A stretch of DNA of 64,000 bases from Marchantia polymorpha subsp. ruderalis (GCA_037833965.1 AP031357.1:6778001-6842000); one strand, 5' to 3'; shown: positions 1-13,761, numbered from the stretch's first letter. The notes: generated from the letters alone by a model not told the origin. Program-made: numbers and translations.

Positions 1-2031
1 ATACGTTAATCAGATAATTACCCAATAAAATAAAAAATACATTTTACCTATATTTATTCATCTACGTTCTTAAATCACCAAATGGTTGCACATGATGAGA
101 GTTTTCTTATGACAACTTCTGAACATCAATATTTGATTCTCTTCATTTCTAATGAATACAGAGATTATCAGTTTGCCAATAATAAGCGAAAAGGTTAATT
201 TATTATCTAAATAAAAAATATATAATATGTATAAATATTTTTGTCCTATTTTTAAAAAAATCTTTCGATATAAAACATGAAAAAACTGTCTGTGAAGGAT
301 GAAAATCCTTCATCATTTTCTATTCTTAACCTATTCTTTTATTCAAAAGATGACTTAAAATACACAGGGAAAGCTTGAGCACCATTAGACAATTGTATTA
401 TTTATGTCAATTAATTAACAATCTTAGCATATCAACCGGAAGACACGTCAATGCTTTTGTTCTGATATACGATTATACACGTATTTATAATTATTATTCT
501 AGAAGCCTTAAGTTTTGTTATATACAAAAAATCGACATATAAGTATTGTCAACTTAACAGGTAATTACTCGGGTAACGGATAAGTAAATCGGTATTATTT
601 TTACTCTGCCCTCTACCTCACCCATTGATAATTTTCCTATCTTTACATTTAACTTTTACCGTTTACCCTTGAGTAGAAGGTATTTTACGTTACCTTGCCG
701 AGGCCCGAGTGGAAAGTAGTGTCTCTATTTTTACTCGACGTCATATATTTTACCCCCCAAAAATAAAAATAGTACATCAAGGGCTAAGTATCAAAGTTTA
801 CTTTGATCGGATAGAGTAATAATTCTCACTTTCAGAGAGAACAAGAAATCGCAATTACACCAAATGCATGTTTATCTCATGTGTCCCTGGCTTTAGTGCG
901 GACGAGTATAGCAGTAAGAAATGCTTTGAAAAACTTCACTAGCGATCAAGAAGCACTCTTGAATATGCGAATTTCCACATCCTCGTGGCCATAGCCATAA
1001 CCTTAGCCATACAGAAAAGCGGTCGCAGTCTTCGAAAGCTAACAGCTTACACATTATACAAGCTGTACTGTACTCGTTCGTAGATGACTTTAACAGCTCG
1101 GAGGCTATGGAGTGAGATGCTCCGGGAAGGTTTAAGCGCTGGGAGGAAAATTGTTAGAAGTAGAATTTGGAACCAATAGAGGATCGGGAGTGAAGAGTGT
1201 GTATCTTGTGTAGTGGAACTTTTTCTCATAGTGATATCATTTTACCCGAATAAATAAAATTTCTAACAAGGGTCAAGTACCCAAACGTTGAATATTTCTT
1301 ATAGCACATTCTATAGCTGATCCATTTTGGAGATATTTGATTCATTTGCATCTAAAAACGATTTTTACGTTCATTCTCGCATTACATGATGATTTTTTTC
1401 TCTCTTATCTGATTGTTCCATATAGAACAATGAAAAAAATTTTACTCAAAATCAACCGTAACTAAAAAATTCCCATACAATTTACATTGTTCAAAATCAA
1501 TGCAAAAAACAAAATCAATCTGACCAAGTAATATTTCTTTTGCAAACATATCAAGTTTTTGTGTAGAAGTCATGATCTTTAGTTCATTTTAAATGTAAGT
1601 TATCTAACATGAAGAAGTGCATAAATAGTCATTTACTTGCAAGTGACTATTTATCGTTGTCCCCTCGGTGATCCTTGAGTTTGTTCGATGTGAATTGATT
1701 ATGTTTATTTAGTGTTTGAGCCTGTACTTTATATATATTAGGAGAAGTATTTATCAAGATATTTGTAGTCTTCAAAGTTTCATCTTAAGAGTGATATATC
1801 TGTTATTCTTTAATGTTACGATACAACAGTATAAACCCCTAATAGGAAAAGAGTAACCTCCCACCTCATTACTATATTTGGAAACCTTGGCTCCCATTCT
1901 TTAACTCCAAATGGAAAATCACTAGGAATAAGTGTGAAGGGTATAACTGGCACTCCGGAACCAAATATAAATATGACTCAGCCCTGATCTCCTGATCTAC
2001 TGCAAGCTATTCCAAGGATCAATCAAGGGAC

Positions 2032-2078
<47 letters not shown>

Positions 2079-2213
2079 CATACTACAATGCGCACACAAA
2101 AGTTCTTCCCAGAGCAATGGAGATCCTGGGTCTGAAAGCAACAAAGTGTATTCATTAAACTAGACGAGAAATCCAGTTGAGATCAGGCTTCATCGATTGA
2201 CCTTGGCAGTAAA
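1..2213. other. AT-rich intergenic DNA, no gene seen
   Basis: This stretch is strongly AT-rich with short frames only, and I see no protein motif, RNA gene or clear transposon end. It ends with an (AT)n microsatellite. It may be eroded transposon sequence, but nothing diagnostic remains. Confidence 0.5.
2036..2074. repeat. (AT)n microsatellite
   Basis: About 39 bases of uninterrupted TA dinucleotides, read directly from the sequence. Confidence 0.95.
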
Positions 2214-3290
2214 ATGGATCCCAAAGTTCCAAGTCGGAGTAGACTATACCAGACCACTCAACCGCCATGCCAAGTAGAGATTCTAATCAAACTCACTGGC
2301 CGTATGACCGACCGTACATACTTCGAAACTTGGCCCTACGGAACAATATTTTGCGTTCCCACTTTATTCTCTAAAGCAAATGCACATTCTATTCTAGACC
2401 TAAAGGGGGAATGTGTCCTAGAAGCACAAAAGTTGAATAAGCATTTCATGGATTAAACCAAAAGGGGTGCCAAGGCACTGGCCTACCATACGTCCAGTAG
2501 AGCGTATATCTCCGTGTGATACTTTGGGGACGTAGTAGTAGCATGATCTGGATTCATGCCCGTGTACTTGCAGGGCTCTTCCCGTACGTTTCCGGCATTA
2601 CTCGGTGTCATTGTCCCCCCGGATATGGAACTCGGAAGGTCGTCCAACATTCCTTCGGTCCCGGCGGCCTTGACGTCACCGTCAACGAACGGAGTACGGA
2701 AACGGAAGGCCGGGGTCCGTGATATCCGACGGTAGAACGGACAAGGATAATGGCCACCGGAGTACCCGGACCGTCCTTTTCCAGGGACCCGTGCGGTCGT
2801 GCCCCGTGGCCGATGCCGTCAGCAGCTCCGGTTCAGACAGACGCTGACGGAAGATGATCTCCTGTCCCCGGAACAGGAAGGAGTTTCGTCGCCCAGCGGT
2901 CACTGAGATGCAAGGCCCGCCACGTGGCTGGACGTCGTAGCCGACTTCCTTCTTCGGCATCCCGGTCAGACTCGAGATGCCGCGTGGCACTAGCGAGCTC
3001 GTGAAGCTCTCCCGCACGGACGTCGGCATGGCGTCCGTCCGTGTGGCTCCCGTCGGCGACCCTCGATTCGGACCGACGGTTAGACTCCGTTCTGACAGCG
3101 CCCGAGTGGGCTGAGACCCGGCGTGTCAAAGCGGCCTCGCCGGCCCGGAAGTGAACGGAGGGCTCGGAGGCGGCGAGGTCGAGTTCCCGGGCTTGATCTA
3201 TTTACCATTTACCATTTACCGACAACGGCGAGCTCGAGCATCGTGGACTGCTGCCTCTGCGGGCCTGGACCGATTTCGCATTGCGAACCG
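2214..3290. other. Gene-free stretch, GC-rich in its second half
   Basis: No convincing gene. From about 2560 to 3190 the composition becomes GC-rich with many CpG, against AT-rich DNA to the left. It lies directly upstream of the NTAQ1 start codon and probably holds that gene's promoter and 5'UTR. Frames here on both strands show no recognisable domain and look like by-products of GC richness. Confidence 0.4.
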
Positions 3291-5204
3291 ATGATGATGA
3301 TGGCGGCCGAGGATCAGAGCAGAGCTGCCGAAGGGCAGAGGAATTGTGGAAATGTAGGGGAATTTCTGTACACCGCGTGCTACTGGTAAGCGCAAATCTT
3401 CCTGCTCCTCCCCTCCTGATCTTCTCGATCGATCGATCGATCGAGAAGAGAAGACAGATCGGTCGCTGAGGACATGGCATTTGATGGCGAGCGAGGTTTT
3501 GGTGTTTGGATCGAGTGTGAAGTCAGAGCGTTGGTTCCGCTTTTAACTCTAGAAGTGCAAGAGCGAGTGTGCCTCTGATGCTGACATGTGCAGCGAGGAG
3601 AACATCTACATGCTCTGCAAAGCCCTGGGGGAGCAAGGTGTGGCTGCTGCGGATCTTTCCGATCTCTTCGTCGTCTTCATCTCGAACGACTTACAGCGGG
3701 TACGCCTGGGCGATCACCTATGGCGAAAGAAATCCCTTTCTCCGGAATTTTTTAAATGGATCGTTAGCATTTTCACCTGACCCTGCTCTTTGCCTAAACT
3801 TCGGCACGAGCATCTGTTGTAGAAGCAGCCGGACTGTACTGAATTTCTCGTGTGTCCTCCTCAGAATGTACTGTCTCGTGATCGTCGCCTTAGCCATGAG
3901 GGTGATCGACCCAATTTGCTCGCACGCATTGCATGACATTGTCTGACGAATTCGCGCAGGTTCCCATATGGCGGCAGAAAAATTGCTCCTCCGGGTCGGA
4001 GAGCGTCTGCATCTGGGACTATCATGTCATCTGTATACAGGTCACCCACCCACCCACCCACCAGTCATCCCTGCATGCATGGCCTTAAATGTTTCTTTCT
4101 TTCCTCTGAAGATTTCCGTCCCATCGAAGCAAGTCGTCCACGCAATTTTCTTGCAGAAAATTCGTACTCCTCTAATCATCATGGCCAGAAATCAAGTCGT
4201 CGTGGCGGGTTTGCTGATTCTGAGAGTATGTACGTACAGAAAGCAGGAGCTCAGGAAGCTTTGGTATGGGACCTAGATACCACACTCTCCCTTCCTGTTC
4301 CTTTGAGCTCGTACGTGAAGGAAGCTTTCAAACCGGAGATTGAGCTCGACGAATTGTACCTCAGGTGTGGCCTGAATCTTCAAACTCCACAGAATGAAGT
4401 GACAGGCGAGCTGTGAATGCACCAGAATGGATGATCATTGGGATGAGCTTCTAGCTGTTGATTTGGCTGAAAGGGAAAAAAGATAAAAGAAAAAAAAAGG
4501 GCCACATCGAAGCAAACAAACGATGATCAGGGGAGACCAGGGCTGGCTACGCCCCAAAGCAGGCGTCGGTATCTGATCGAGAACTTGTGAACCAGCTCAG
4601 CGATGTGGACATAGTCAATTATAGGGTTGGTTTCGTGCAAATTGCCTGCCTGCCTGCCTGCCTGCCTGGAAGAATGGAGTCAAACGAGCTTGAGCCCTTC
4701 CCCCTGTGCTGATCTGATGCTACTGAGCTCGTTGCCCGCAGGCTCTTCCGTGTGGTCAGAGCCTCCACGTTTCTGAGAACGTTTGCGTCTGACAGGAGAC
4801 ACATGAGGACCCCAGAGGGAGGCTGGCTCGCCCCTCCCCCGAACTACGAGTGCATCGTAGCCGAAGGTAAGAGCATAGTCTGTCTGCCTGACTCGTGGAC
4901 TGCCGTGTTGGACTGCCACGTTGGATTCCCCAGGAGTAACACTAGTTATGATATTGTTCGTTCGTGTTGACGTGGAGCTGACTCGGGTGCAGATGGAGAG
5001 GCATATAATCTAGAAGAGTACAATAGAATGGCCCAAGGCAACGTACAGCACGCGTCCGACGAGGACTTGGACAAGTCCATGAGTGATAAATACGGCGTGG
5101 TCCTCTCAGAAGACGGGTTTGTTAAGGCATTTGCAGTAAACAGAAGCCGTGCACCTCTACAGATTCTGGATATTAACAATCATCAACTTGTCATAAATGG
5201 GTGA
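3291..5204 (+). CDS. NTAQ1: Protein N-terminal glutamine amidohydrolase (six exons)
   Basis: Deamidates N-terminal Gln to Glu, feeding proteins into the Arg/N-degron pathway (cytosol and nucleus in known family members). Exons fitted by GT-AG and phase: 3291-3385, 3594-3699, 3960-4040, 4240-4364, 4742-4866, 4993-5204, giving 744 nt and 247 aa. Human NTAQ1 is about 205 aa. Family motifs appear in order: the catalytic Cys in [10 protein letters not shown] (C32, split across intron 1), VFISND, WDYHV with the catalytic His (H89), WDLDTTL with the catalytic Asp (D105), then FASDRRHM and PPPNYECI near the C terminus. All three catalytic residues are present. The start is the first of four tandem ATG codons in frame with exon 1. 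The acceptor of exon 4 has a poor pyrimidine tract and is the least certain junction. The C-terminal 25 residues or so after the conserved core look lineage-specific. Confidence 0.9.
4643..4668. repeat. (GCCT)n microsatellite in NTAQ1 intron 4
   Basis: Six tandem TGCC units inside the fourth intron of the NTAQ1 model. Confidence 0.9.
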
Positions 5205-5448
5205 CAATTAATCATTATTTTAACTTTCTCCCCGACTTCAAACTATTGCGTCTTGTATCGAACTGATGGACCTTTTTCATGCCATTTTCGAAAAGCCCCG
5301 TCTGTACAGTCGGCCCCCTCCACAATCATCCGTAAGGCTTTGTTTACGATATTCAGCTGTGACTGTATTTCCACTGCCCGTAGGTACGAAGAGCCGAAGA
5401 TTCGAAATAGCTTGACGATTTACACGCACGATAAACTGTTAAGTTTGA

Positions 5449-5597
5449 GATTGAAAGTTCATAGCACTAAGTGTAGACCGAAGTTGCGAGCCGTTTAAGA
5501 TCGAAAGTTCATAGCAATAAGTGAAAACCGAGTTGCGAGCCGTTTAAGATCGAAAGTTCATAACAATAAGTGGAAACCGGAGTTGCGAGCCGTTTTA
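5449..5597. repeat. Three tandem copies of a ~50-bp unit
   Basis: The unit contains GAAAGTTCATAGCA, then AAGTG, then GTTGCGAGCCGTTT. Copies begin at about 5449, 5499 and 5548, with period 50 then 49, and differ by a few substitutions. It lies about 250 bp past the NTAQ1 stop codon, so it may fall in the 3'UTR or just beyond. No coding potential. Confidence 0.85.
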
Positions 5598-5599
5598 GG

Positions 5600-7567
5600 T
5601 GAAAGCCTCAGTTACGGTTCTTGACTCCTTCACTCTATATCGAGTGCTGCTGGTTTGGCTCGGAAAATTTCTATCAATTGATGAAAAGGGTGCCTCCCAC
5701 GGCATGCCCACAAATTCCGTCTTGATCGATATAGGAACAAATTATACACTTAGCTGTCGTCAATGATCAACCGTCATAAACATAAGATTGCCTGGAAATC
5801 GTCCCTCAAAATTGGGCGTGAATGAAGAAACTGTCGTGTAGGTTTCTCTTACATCGGAATTAGGGTGTAAAACTGTTAAGACCTTCTCGTCATACGAGAC
5901 AGTACGAGGATAGAAGGGAATCGGAGAGGACCTAAGAAAGAGACCCATACACCAGAGTCGAAAATCAGCAGCGAACTAATCTCTTCCGAAGTATTGAACA
6001 CTGAACCGTTCAAAAGATGATCATTTCCTGACGCTGCTTTGATTTGAAAAATTGTGCGACATAATCGACTACATACGCTCCGCTCACATCTCAGTTGAGA
6101 GCGACCTTCAAGCTCTCCTCCTGTTGTATAGCTGAGAAAGCACTTCAGGTGACTTCCGGCGAAAGACATGACGGGCTCAACTGCTTGATCCTCCGCGCTT
6201 AACAATCGCGTGAGTAGCTCTTGTTGAACCGGTCGAAATCTTCTCATGAGGAAATGGATGGGAAGTGCATCGCTGCATGAAGACCGACTCCATTATATGT
6301 AACAGACATACTAATCAGTGTAGGAAGACGACTAGTGATACGCAAATGCAGAGATGCAAGTAGAATGACCTCGAGCATTCGGAATGGAAGGCTCAGCACG
6401 GCAAATGACTTGCCCATGAAACGCAGATCACATCAGTTTTAGTCGAAAAATAAATACCAGTGATATTAGAAACCTCAATCTACAATGGGAAAGCCTCCTT
6501 ATATGTTTTCTAGTCATGTTCAGACCTGTCTAGGCAAGGCTGAAAAACGGGTTGGACATAGTTCCACACTCCACACGGCACAGCACAGCCTTCGATCGAT
6601 TCCCAAGCGAACACTCACAACATGCAGTGACGGACCTTTCGGAAGGAAGACAACAAAAGGTTCCAAGAGGCAGAGCACACATCCAGACTGGGGGGAGAAA
6701 TAGATGTTGCATATGGCTAAGGATGTAGCCTGGAAGCAGCTACAAGTGGGTTCTCTTCGGGCTTCGACGTGTCAGAAGTTTACAGTATGGTACTTTAAAA
6801 AATCTCTATTGTTTGCAATTGCGGGTAAATTGCCGTCATGCTTTCGTACAGGGAATAATGCGTTTCTACATTTACAACATGTGATGGCCGAGTAAGCCAG
6901 TAAGAGGTACTCTAGTCGATGTCATTCTTGACGTTTGCAGTGGTGTTATGGGGGTACGATGGCCACATCAAAACTTGTGTACTCATATCCAGCGTCCCAC
7001 GTGATCCAGCAGCTCAGCAAATCCTGCTTCGGTACTCTCTCCTGCTTGATGAAGGTTTACGCGCTTTGTCTAAGGAGAAGCCTGAGAGTACTTATGCTCG
7101 ACTAGAAGACCACGCAGCAAGTCCGCTGATCCTCCTCGAAGTACGTTCTTCCCAGCCCCTTGGCAAAAGAATCATGACGGCTGAAGGGAGTCATTGTTTC
7201 TGAATACTGATCAGTGCTTCCGCACGTCCAGACTAGTTGTAGACATGTCAAAATTTGCCAAAACCAACAGGCGACAGTTTCGGTTCAATCTGGACTCCCT
7301 AGGTCACGAGGGAGATAAATGAGATCTAGATGTCAAGAAGTGGGCAAAAAGCAGGACCATGTAATAAGGGATAAGCTCAAACACATCCCACGCTGAAACA
7401 CCTGCCAGGAAGACCTGCCAGCATAGCATCTCCTTCGCCAAGTTGCTCTTCATAGACGTGGAAATTGCATCAACTTCGCATCCTCAGAAGTCTCTCCTCT
7501 GTCCAGATTGTATCAAGTGATATGATGAGCTAGATTTTATACAAGATGAGCAACATTGCGTGAACTG
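5600..7567. other. Intergenic region between convergent NTAQ1 and TPC genes
   Basis: No gene recognised. The two flanking genes converge, so this region should contain both 3' ends. A 123-codon minus-strand frame at 5876-6247 shows no family motif, and I do not call it. Confidence 0.45.
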
Positions 7568-10500
7568 CTACTGCCTTCGTGGAGGGAGGTTGTAGTATGA
7601 CACCGTTTTCTTGAACGTCATGAAATGACCAGGTCCTCCCTGAGCTCTGCTCCTCCCAAGCCCTGGATTGCGCGCTTGAAATGCCTCCCTCCGTGCTATT
7701 TCAGTCAGTGCCTTCGCCCTTGCAATGGACTTCTCCATTTGAGTTGAATATGCCTCCACAAAAAATGATATTACGACATTGAGCGCAAAAGCAACTGTGA
7801 TCAACCAGAAAGCAATAAAATACAATCGGGACCAATCGCTTTGAGTTGCCGCGGAGTAGCCTTCCATAATGATGTACCAATTACCCACAATGCACAGATT
7901 CAAGGAGGTTGCCATTGCCGATGCGTAGTCGTTGTAGTTGAGTACCCAAAGGCCTGAGGTGGCGTACTGGGTTCCTTCTAGATGTACATTATCCTTGTGT
8001 ACGACGCCTTCGAAAAGATGAACACCCAGAAGAGCGAAAATTGAGCAAACACAAAATTGCATCCCGAGAATGGGGGCACAAGCTGAGACCATGCGAAGAA
8101 GTGTCTCTGACTGAAGTTTCCATCGGTTGAAGTAGCTGAAGACGACGACGGCTCGGAACGACCGTACAATCAGCAGTATTGGCACCCTACAAGTTCAAAG
8201 ATCAATTTTTAGTACAACAATGGCTTTTTCTTGAGAAAACCCGCGTTGTCTTCATTCTTCTCATAACCAGGTAAAAACCCTTGAATAGACTCCAGGAGAG
8301 TGAAAACAAGAGTTGGACTACTTAAATGTAGGAGCAGTAGGAATTTCATGAAAGTAGGATTGGATCGTACCACTCTCCAGCCGCAGGGTACTCATATGCT
8401 GCCAAGTGAGTCCCAACGATCATCGCAGCAAAAATGAAATCGAACCAGTTCAGTGGGCTTTTCCAGTAGAGCCGCCTACCCAGCACCAGGATCTTGACAA
8501 CAGCATCTAGAAGGAAGAGGCAACCTGCACGATGAAGTAAGGTCAGCAACGACCGAAAACCTTGTTCGAACCCTGTGAAGAAAAGATAGAAGTGACTTCC
8601 CATCGGCAACGTCCTTCGCAAGAAGGTAATTAAAAATGATACGTACCGAAAAAAAACTCCATGTTTACCAGCACGTTGAGCGATGCAGGATTATTTACCT
8701 GAGCGGACAAGAAACACGCGAATCAATATGATAACCTTGATTCTTCCCAAAATTTTCAATCTGCTATTTCATACCTCAGCTCGGAACATTAGAAGACAAC
8801 AGACTTTGCACGAGTTTGCAATTCACCCATCAATCACCATAACATTAGCTGCACATGAAGAGGCTTTAGCTTTATACGAGCTTTAACTTTCATCTTATCA
8901 CACAGCTTTAGGGAGTCCACTCACACTTCTCGCGGAGATTGCCACTGCCACTGAAATCATTGTTGCCACCCAAAGAAAGTAGTCATAGGCTGTGTTTTTC
9001 ACAAATTGGAGGCAACCAAGAAGCCACATCATCTCGAACTGACGGTATCTTGAAAAACTTGCAGCCTTAGGCCGCTTTTGGACCTCTTTGGCTATCACAT
9101 CACAAAGATCTTCAAAATCGTCCGACCAGATTTTGAAATCCCCCCGCTTGTTAAGAGCCAGAAACAGCTGGCTGGTGCGCGAACGAACATCAGGGATATG
9201 TCTGCAAAACGAGATAACGATAGAAGCGATTCTTTCCGTGTCAGGTCTTCCAGACGCCCATGATTCGACATTGACACAAATCTTCAGGACGCGTGACACA
9301 ATTTACATCGAGTAAATAGAGACTACTCTAAGATAGCATAGCATGCAGCTCACCTGTAATTCCCAATGGCTAAAAACAATGCAATCATGGTTGGACCATC
9401 GATCCACTCTTGGTGGCGTGTATCCAACAAACTAAAAGCTGCTCTCAAGCTTCCTTGTCGTGCTGTAACTTGTTTCTTGGCTTCGACTGCCATCTGCCGA
9501 AAAAGTTCATGCCATCAGGATGAGTTCTGATATAGACGAGTTGGAATAACAGAAACGCCAGGATGATTCAGCATTGCTTAGGAAACTCTCAGAAACGAGA
9601 ACAGTCATACTGAGACAGACAACAGGATGCTGCGTGAAGGAAACGAGAAGCATGTATACGTAAGACAGTTGAATTTGTGACCTGGCTGTGATGTTAAAAA
9701 CTCTATCCCAACTTGAAGTGAAAAAAAATAATAAGTGAGCATCAATGGCACGACAATTTTACCTGTCTTTTGAAGTTGGTATATATGACAGCGAAGGCAA
9801 CATTCATCAAAAAGAACAGTCCAACGATGAGGTATATGAACAAGAACAGGACTGCAAGACGATGAGGATAGGCTGAAGACCAAACATCGGCATCGTTAGC
9901 TGCTGTCAACAACGAGAAAAGCTTCAACAGCGTCGATGGATAATCTTCGAACTGCTCCTTCATTATAAGTGTCCCAAGCCAAGCGGATAGAAGGATATAC
10001 ACCAGGACCATGATCTGCAAAAGACACGGGCGAAGTTGCACAAACTTAACATACACAGTAGGCTGTGACAGGAGGGCACCGTGTACCTTGCTAATGCACA
10101 ACACTACTGTAACCACACAGCCCTCGTAATACTGAGGATTCAATTCAATAATCATCTCTCCGCATCCATTGAGGACACTCCAAGGTTGGAGAACAAGTGC
10201 TTACTCCAATGTCTAAGAAAGCCTCCGCAATGCGTAACGCTACGCGAAAACAGCCTCGCAAAGCCCTGCAGTAATTTCAGAATTTTGCAACTGATCAACA
10301 AAAACTCTAATGACGAGTCATCGTCAGACGTCAGAAGGAAAATACTCAATATCATGGTGTCCTCAACAATTCTCAGTACTCCCATATATACACATCCGAC
10401 AGGACTCGGACAAGGGAATACAGACCAAAACTTTTAGTCCAATATTTCGAGCACAAGCATCTTTAAGTGGTGAGGTAATCCATGCCTGAGGCGAGAAGTC

Positions 10501-12586
10501 AGGTATACCTGCTGAAAAGTATAGGAATTAATACACGTAAATACATTGACACCTTTCTTCCTTGCAGCACACCCATCCACTGCACCTCGGCCACCGTGAT
10601 AGACATACTGATGGCTAGCGAAAACAGCAACACCACCTGTCCCACAATCATTCTCAGGAATCTGCGTTCTTGAAATGAAGGAACCTAGATAACTGTCACT
10701 TCCACAGGAATCGAGACTAATGAAATTCTCAGGACAACATCAAGCAAATGTATCCAAACTAATTCCCAAACTGAGCACAAGCTGAACAAGAGATTTCATT
10801 CAATTAAGATCCTCAACAACTGCCGTCTACAACACAAGGAAGTACAGCCTAAAAGATCAGTAGCACACCTTTACGATAGTGATATGATTACTCCAAAAAC
10901 TCAAAAACTTGAAATACCGCTGCAAAGCAACTGACCATGCCAGCAGAAGCAGGCACACAAGCTGTACATGTCACAAACGATATAAAAATTGTTTAGTTTA
11001 AAACGCGATCCGAAGAATACCATGAAACCATACTCCGCGCAAGACCAAAAGAAGGTGTCGGCACAGTTCAGATAGCTGAGCCAATCAACAAGAAAGATTC
11101 CTGGGAAACAGATGCTCTTAACAGTAGAAAACCCCACCTCCACCGCAAGAGTAAGCCATGGTGGCAGGTACCAGATACCACTCAATAGGAATCTGTCCGC
11201 ATCTCCACAGGGATTGTCTGCAGGCCCCTGACACCATTCTGGCACCTAGCAACGAAATTACATCGCAAGATTTAGATCTCGATATTGATTGCCAACAGAC
11301 GTGGCCCCTCTATTCACATTTACTAATGCTTCCTTCCCTGTTCAGAAATGAGAGCGCACTGCCACGAACTTTCAAGCCCCAATTCTCCTAAGAAGGTGTA
11401 CAGTATGTTCAGCTGTTAAGTCGCCCTCTATTTAAACTTGCATTATCTTGGAGGTTATCGACAACCAAAATATGTCCTTGAACCCCGTTAAGAGGGTAGA
11501 AAAAGGTGGAAGAACCTGACCTCGAACAGTGAGAGCCCGATTAGAGTCACCAGCACAGCGCATCTTGGATAAGAAAGGTGATGATAGAGTAGAAACGCCT
11601 GTTTCGCACTGAGGTAGTCCTTGTGATGGACAACATCTAGAGGCATCCAGCGACCTAGCATCGCCTGCAACTCCACATACTGATGATCAGCTTCGGTTTG
11701 AATCATGCACTGTCACCTTCAATGGCAGGTCCGCCTGCCCAAAGAAAATGACTATCCAACAGTTTCCATCGCATCCTAAACGAAAGAGACATTCGCAGCT
11801 CCGCAGACTCCAGACGTCAGCCGGTTACGTCATGACACAAATTTAAGTGTCAACCCAGTCTAATCTGTTGTTCGCTTAAGGCTCACAGAGCTGAGAGTCT
11901 GGGGAGGGTTCGCTCGAATGCAACGCTGACCCAACAGCAAAATGTTAAGCGTTGTTTCGAATTCCTATGACCTGACGACTGCTGAGTTGACAACGATGCC
12001 AGTCGAAGTAATGAATACTCTTTAATCCAAAGCAATGGTCTGGAGATCGCGAGGCGTCAATACGTGGAACACATAATGCACACTGTGTATGGCATCCCCA
12101 ATTTCGATGGATCGTGCTTGACACTGGCGGTCCCTAGTACCGCTGTAGGATCGTTGAGAATTTCTGCGAGTTACTCTACAAAGTTGTATACCGGTCAGAT
12201 ATCGGACCCTGCGACGCCTCGTAGATATCGTGGATCGCATGCAACTCAGACGTAAAACACGCCAAATCGATCATGAGTAAGGCCGCGTGGTCACAACTGT
12301 CATCGAGCTGCGCTGAATGGAACCGACGAGAAAGCCGGACCTCAGAGAAAGGCAGGGCCAGGACAGGTTGAAAATGCACCTGATCGACAAGAGCAGCTGC
12401 CTTCTGTATATTGGAAGTCAAGTGACTGTCGTGGTTGACATCTGACATCGTGGAAGCCGATCCCTTCACGTCGGCTGCTGTTTCTGCGCGTATGCGATGT
12501 AAAAGAGGGTCCGCCAACGTTTCTTCTTCGATTTCGGGAAGAGTACTCCTCTTCCCTCTCCCCTTTTTGTACATCTTGGCCCTCAT
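7568..12586 (-). CDS. TPC: Two-pore cation channel (13 exons)
   Basis: Endomembrane (vacuole-type) cation channel with two six-helix repeats. Exons (minus strand, GT-AG, phases all consistent): 12586-12380, 11679-11521, 11227-11138, 10961-10869, 10636-10553, 10430-10330, 10265-10205, 10014-9763, 9493-9354, 9201-8925, 8698-8647, 8524-8371, 8186-7568, totalling 2289 nt and 762 aa. Arabidopsis TPC1 is 733 aa. Landmarks: QKAAALVDQ in the N-terminal cytosolic part; YLPPWL before S1; pore I with LLTAANDADVW (about residues 300-310); an EF-hand-like linker (about 370-430); second-repeat S4 with IVRSFRAVV (R565, R568); pore II with NYNDY and IVGNW (about 640-660); a basic C-terminal tail. Both EF-hand loops lack several Ca-binding acids, and the last S4 arginine of Arabidopsis TPC1 is Val here. 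The family call is firm. The acceptor at 10430 and the start Met at 12586 are the weakest points. Confidence 0.9.
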
Positions 12587-13761
12587 CGGCTGCCAAGATC
12601 ACCGAGCCTTGTCAAATACACTCCTCTTAGGGTCAGAAGTCAAGAGTAGCACAATCCAGAGGAGGCGGTCCTGTCCGCAAATCACCACTTGATCCAATTT
12701 CTCATCTTCATCAAAATCTCGACTCCGCCACAAATATATATAAAAGACGGTGCTACGCACTGAGCTGTTGGAGGTACCAGTAATTTGCACTTGAATACTC
12801 CTCAGATCCTAGAATGAACCCCGATCAACTTGAAGGACTTTGGTTCTCGGACGTTCGAAGAAAGTTGAATTGGTGAGCTTGAATATCGCAACGAGCCGAT
12901 TCCAGATAGTGCTGCCAATTCAGTCCAAAACAGTCTCATACACTACCCGGATCTATCTCACAGAGGAATAAATTGTCCGCCCTCCCCATTTCACACGTCC
13001 ACTCTTGAGCTCCTTCACGTAATTAGCACAAGCTAGGTCACTCGAGCCACACAACCGGGGCTTTGTCGGCAGATCGATGTAGCTCGCGCTAAACCTTCAA
13101 TCCAAAATCACCATGGACACAATCACAGTTAGAGACAAGCAGGCTACATCCTGCCGGAAGAGGAGGAGGAGGGGGAGGAGGAGGAGGAGGCCGTCCCCAA
13201 CCTACAAAGAAACTACACTGTATATAATCGTGGAGATCCACAAACTCAATTCTATCCCACAAGCCGGCCACATCAAAAGAAAATGTGGACAGAGATAGAA
13301 GAAATTCCTGCGAAAATACTCCAGGCTCGGGTTCGCAAATCCCTAGGAGCATAGAATCACACAAAATGCGATCGTTTCCAGCGATGAAACACGCTCACCC
13401 TCGGTCGAACAAAAGAACTGAAATACATGAGACTCATGACGTGCCGACAGACCGACTCGCTTGCCCTCGACACACCACGGGCTCCTGTCAAATTACCTCT
13501 CCGCACAATATAAACGCCAGCCGCCATTCCTAAACCGGATGCTTCTTCATATAGTTCTCCATCAGCCAGATGGATTCCGCGCGACTGCACCACTCCTCTT
13601 CCTCTTCTTGTCTGCTCTCCGCTACATCCAGTCCAATTACTCCTCTTGCACATGACTCAACACCCCCGGCACCACCTCCTTACCCTTAAGATTCACAGCC
13701 CCATGCCGTAATCCCCTCCTCTTTCTGCCCATTATTCCCCTCTCTTGTTTTATATTCCTCT

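Noticed and set aside
3422..3450. Palindrome of GATC repeats (CTTCTCGATC...GATCGAGAAG)
   Set aside because: A simple GATC microsatellite in NTAQ1 intron 1 with symmetric flanks; no sign of function. A similar run occurs near 23058-23082.
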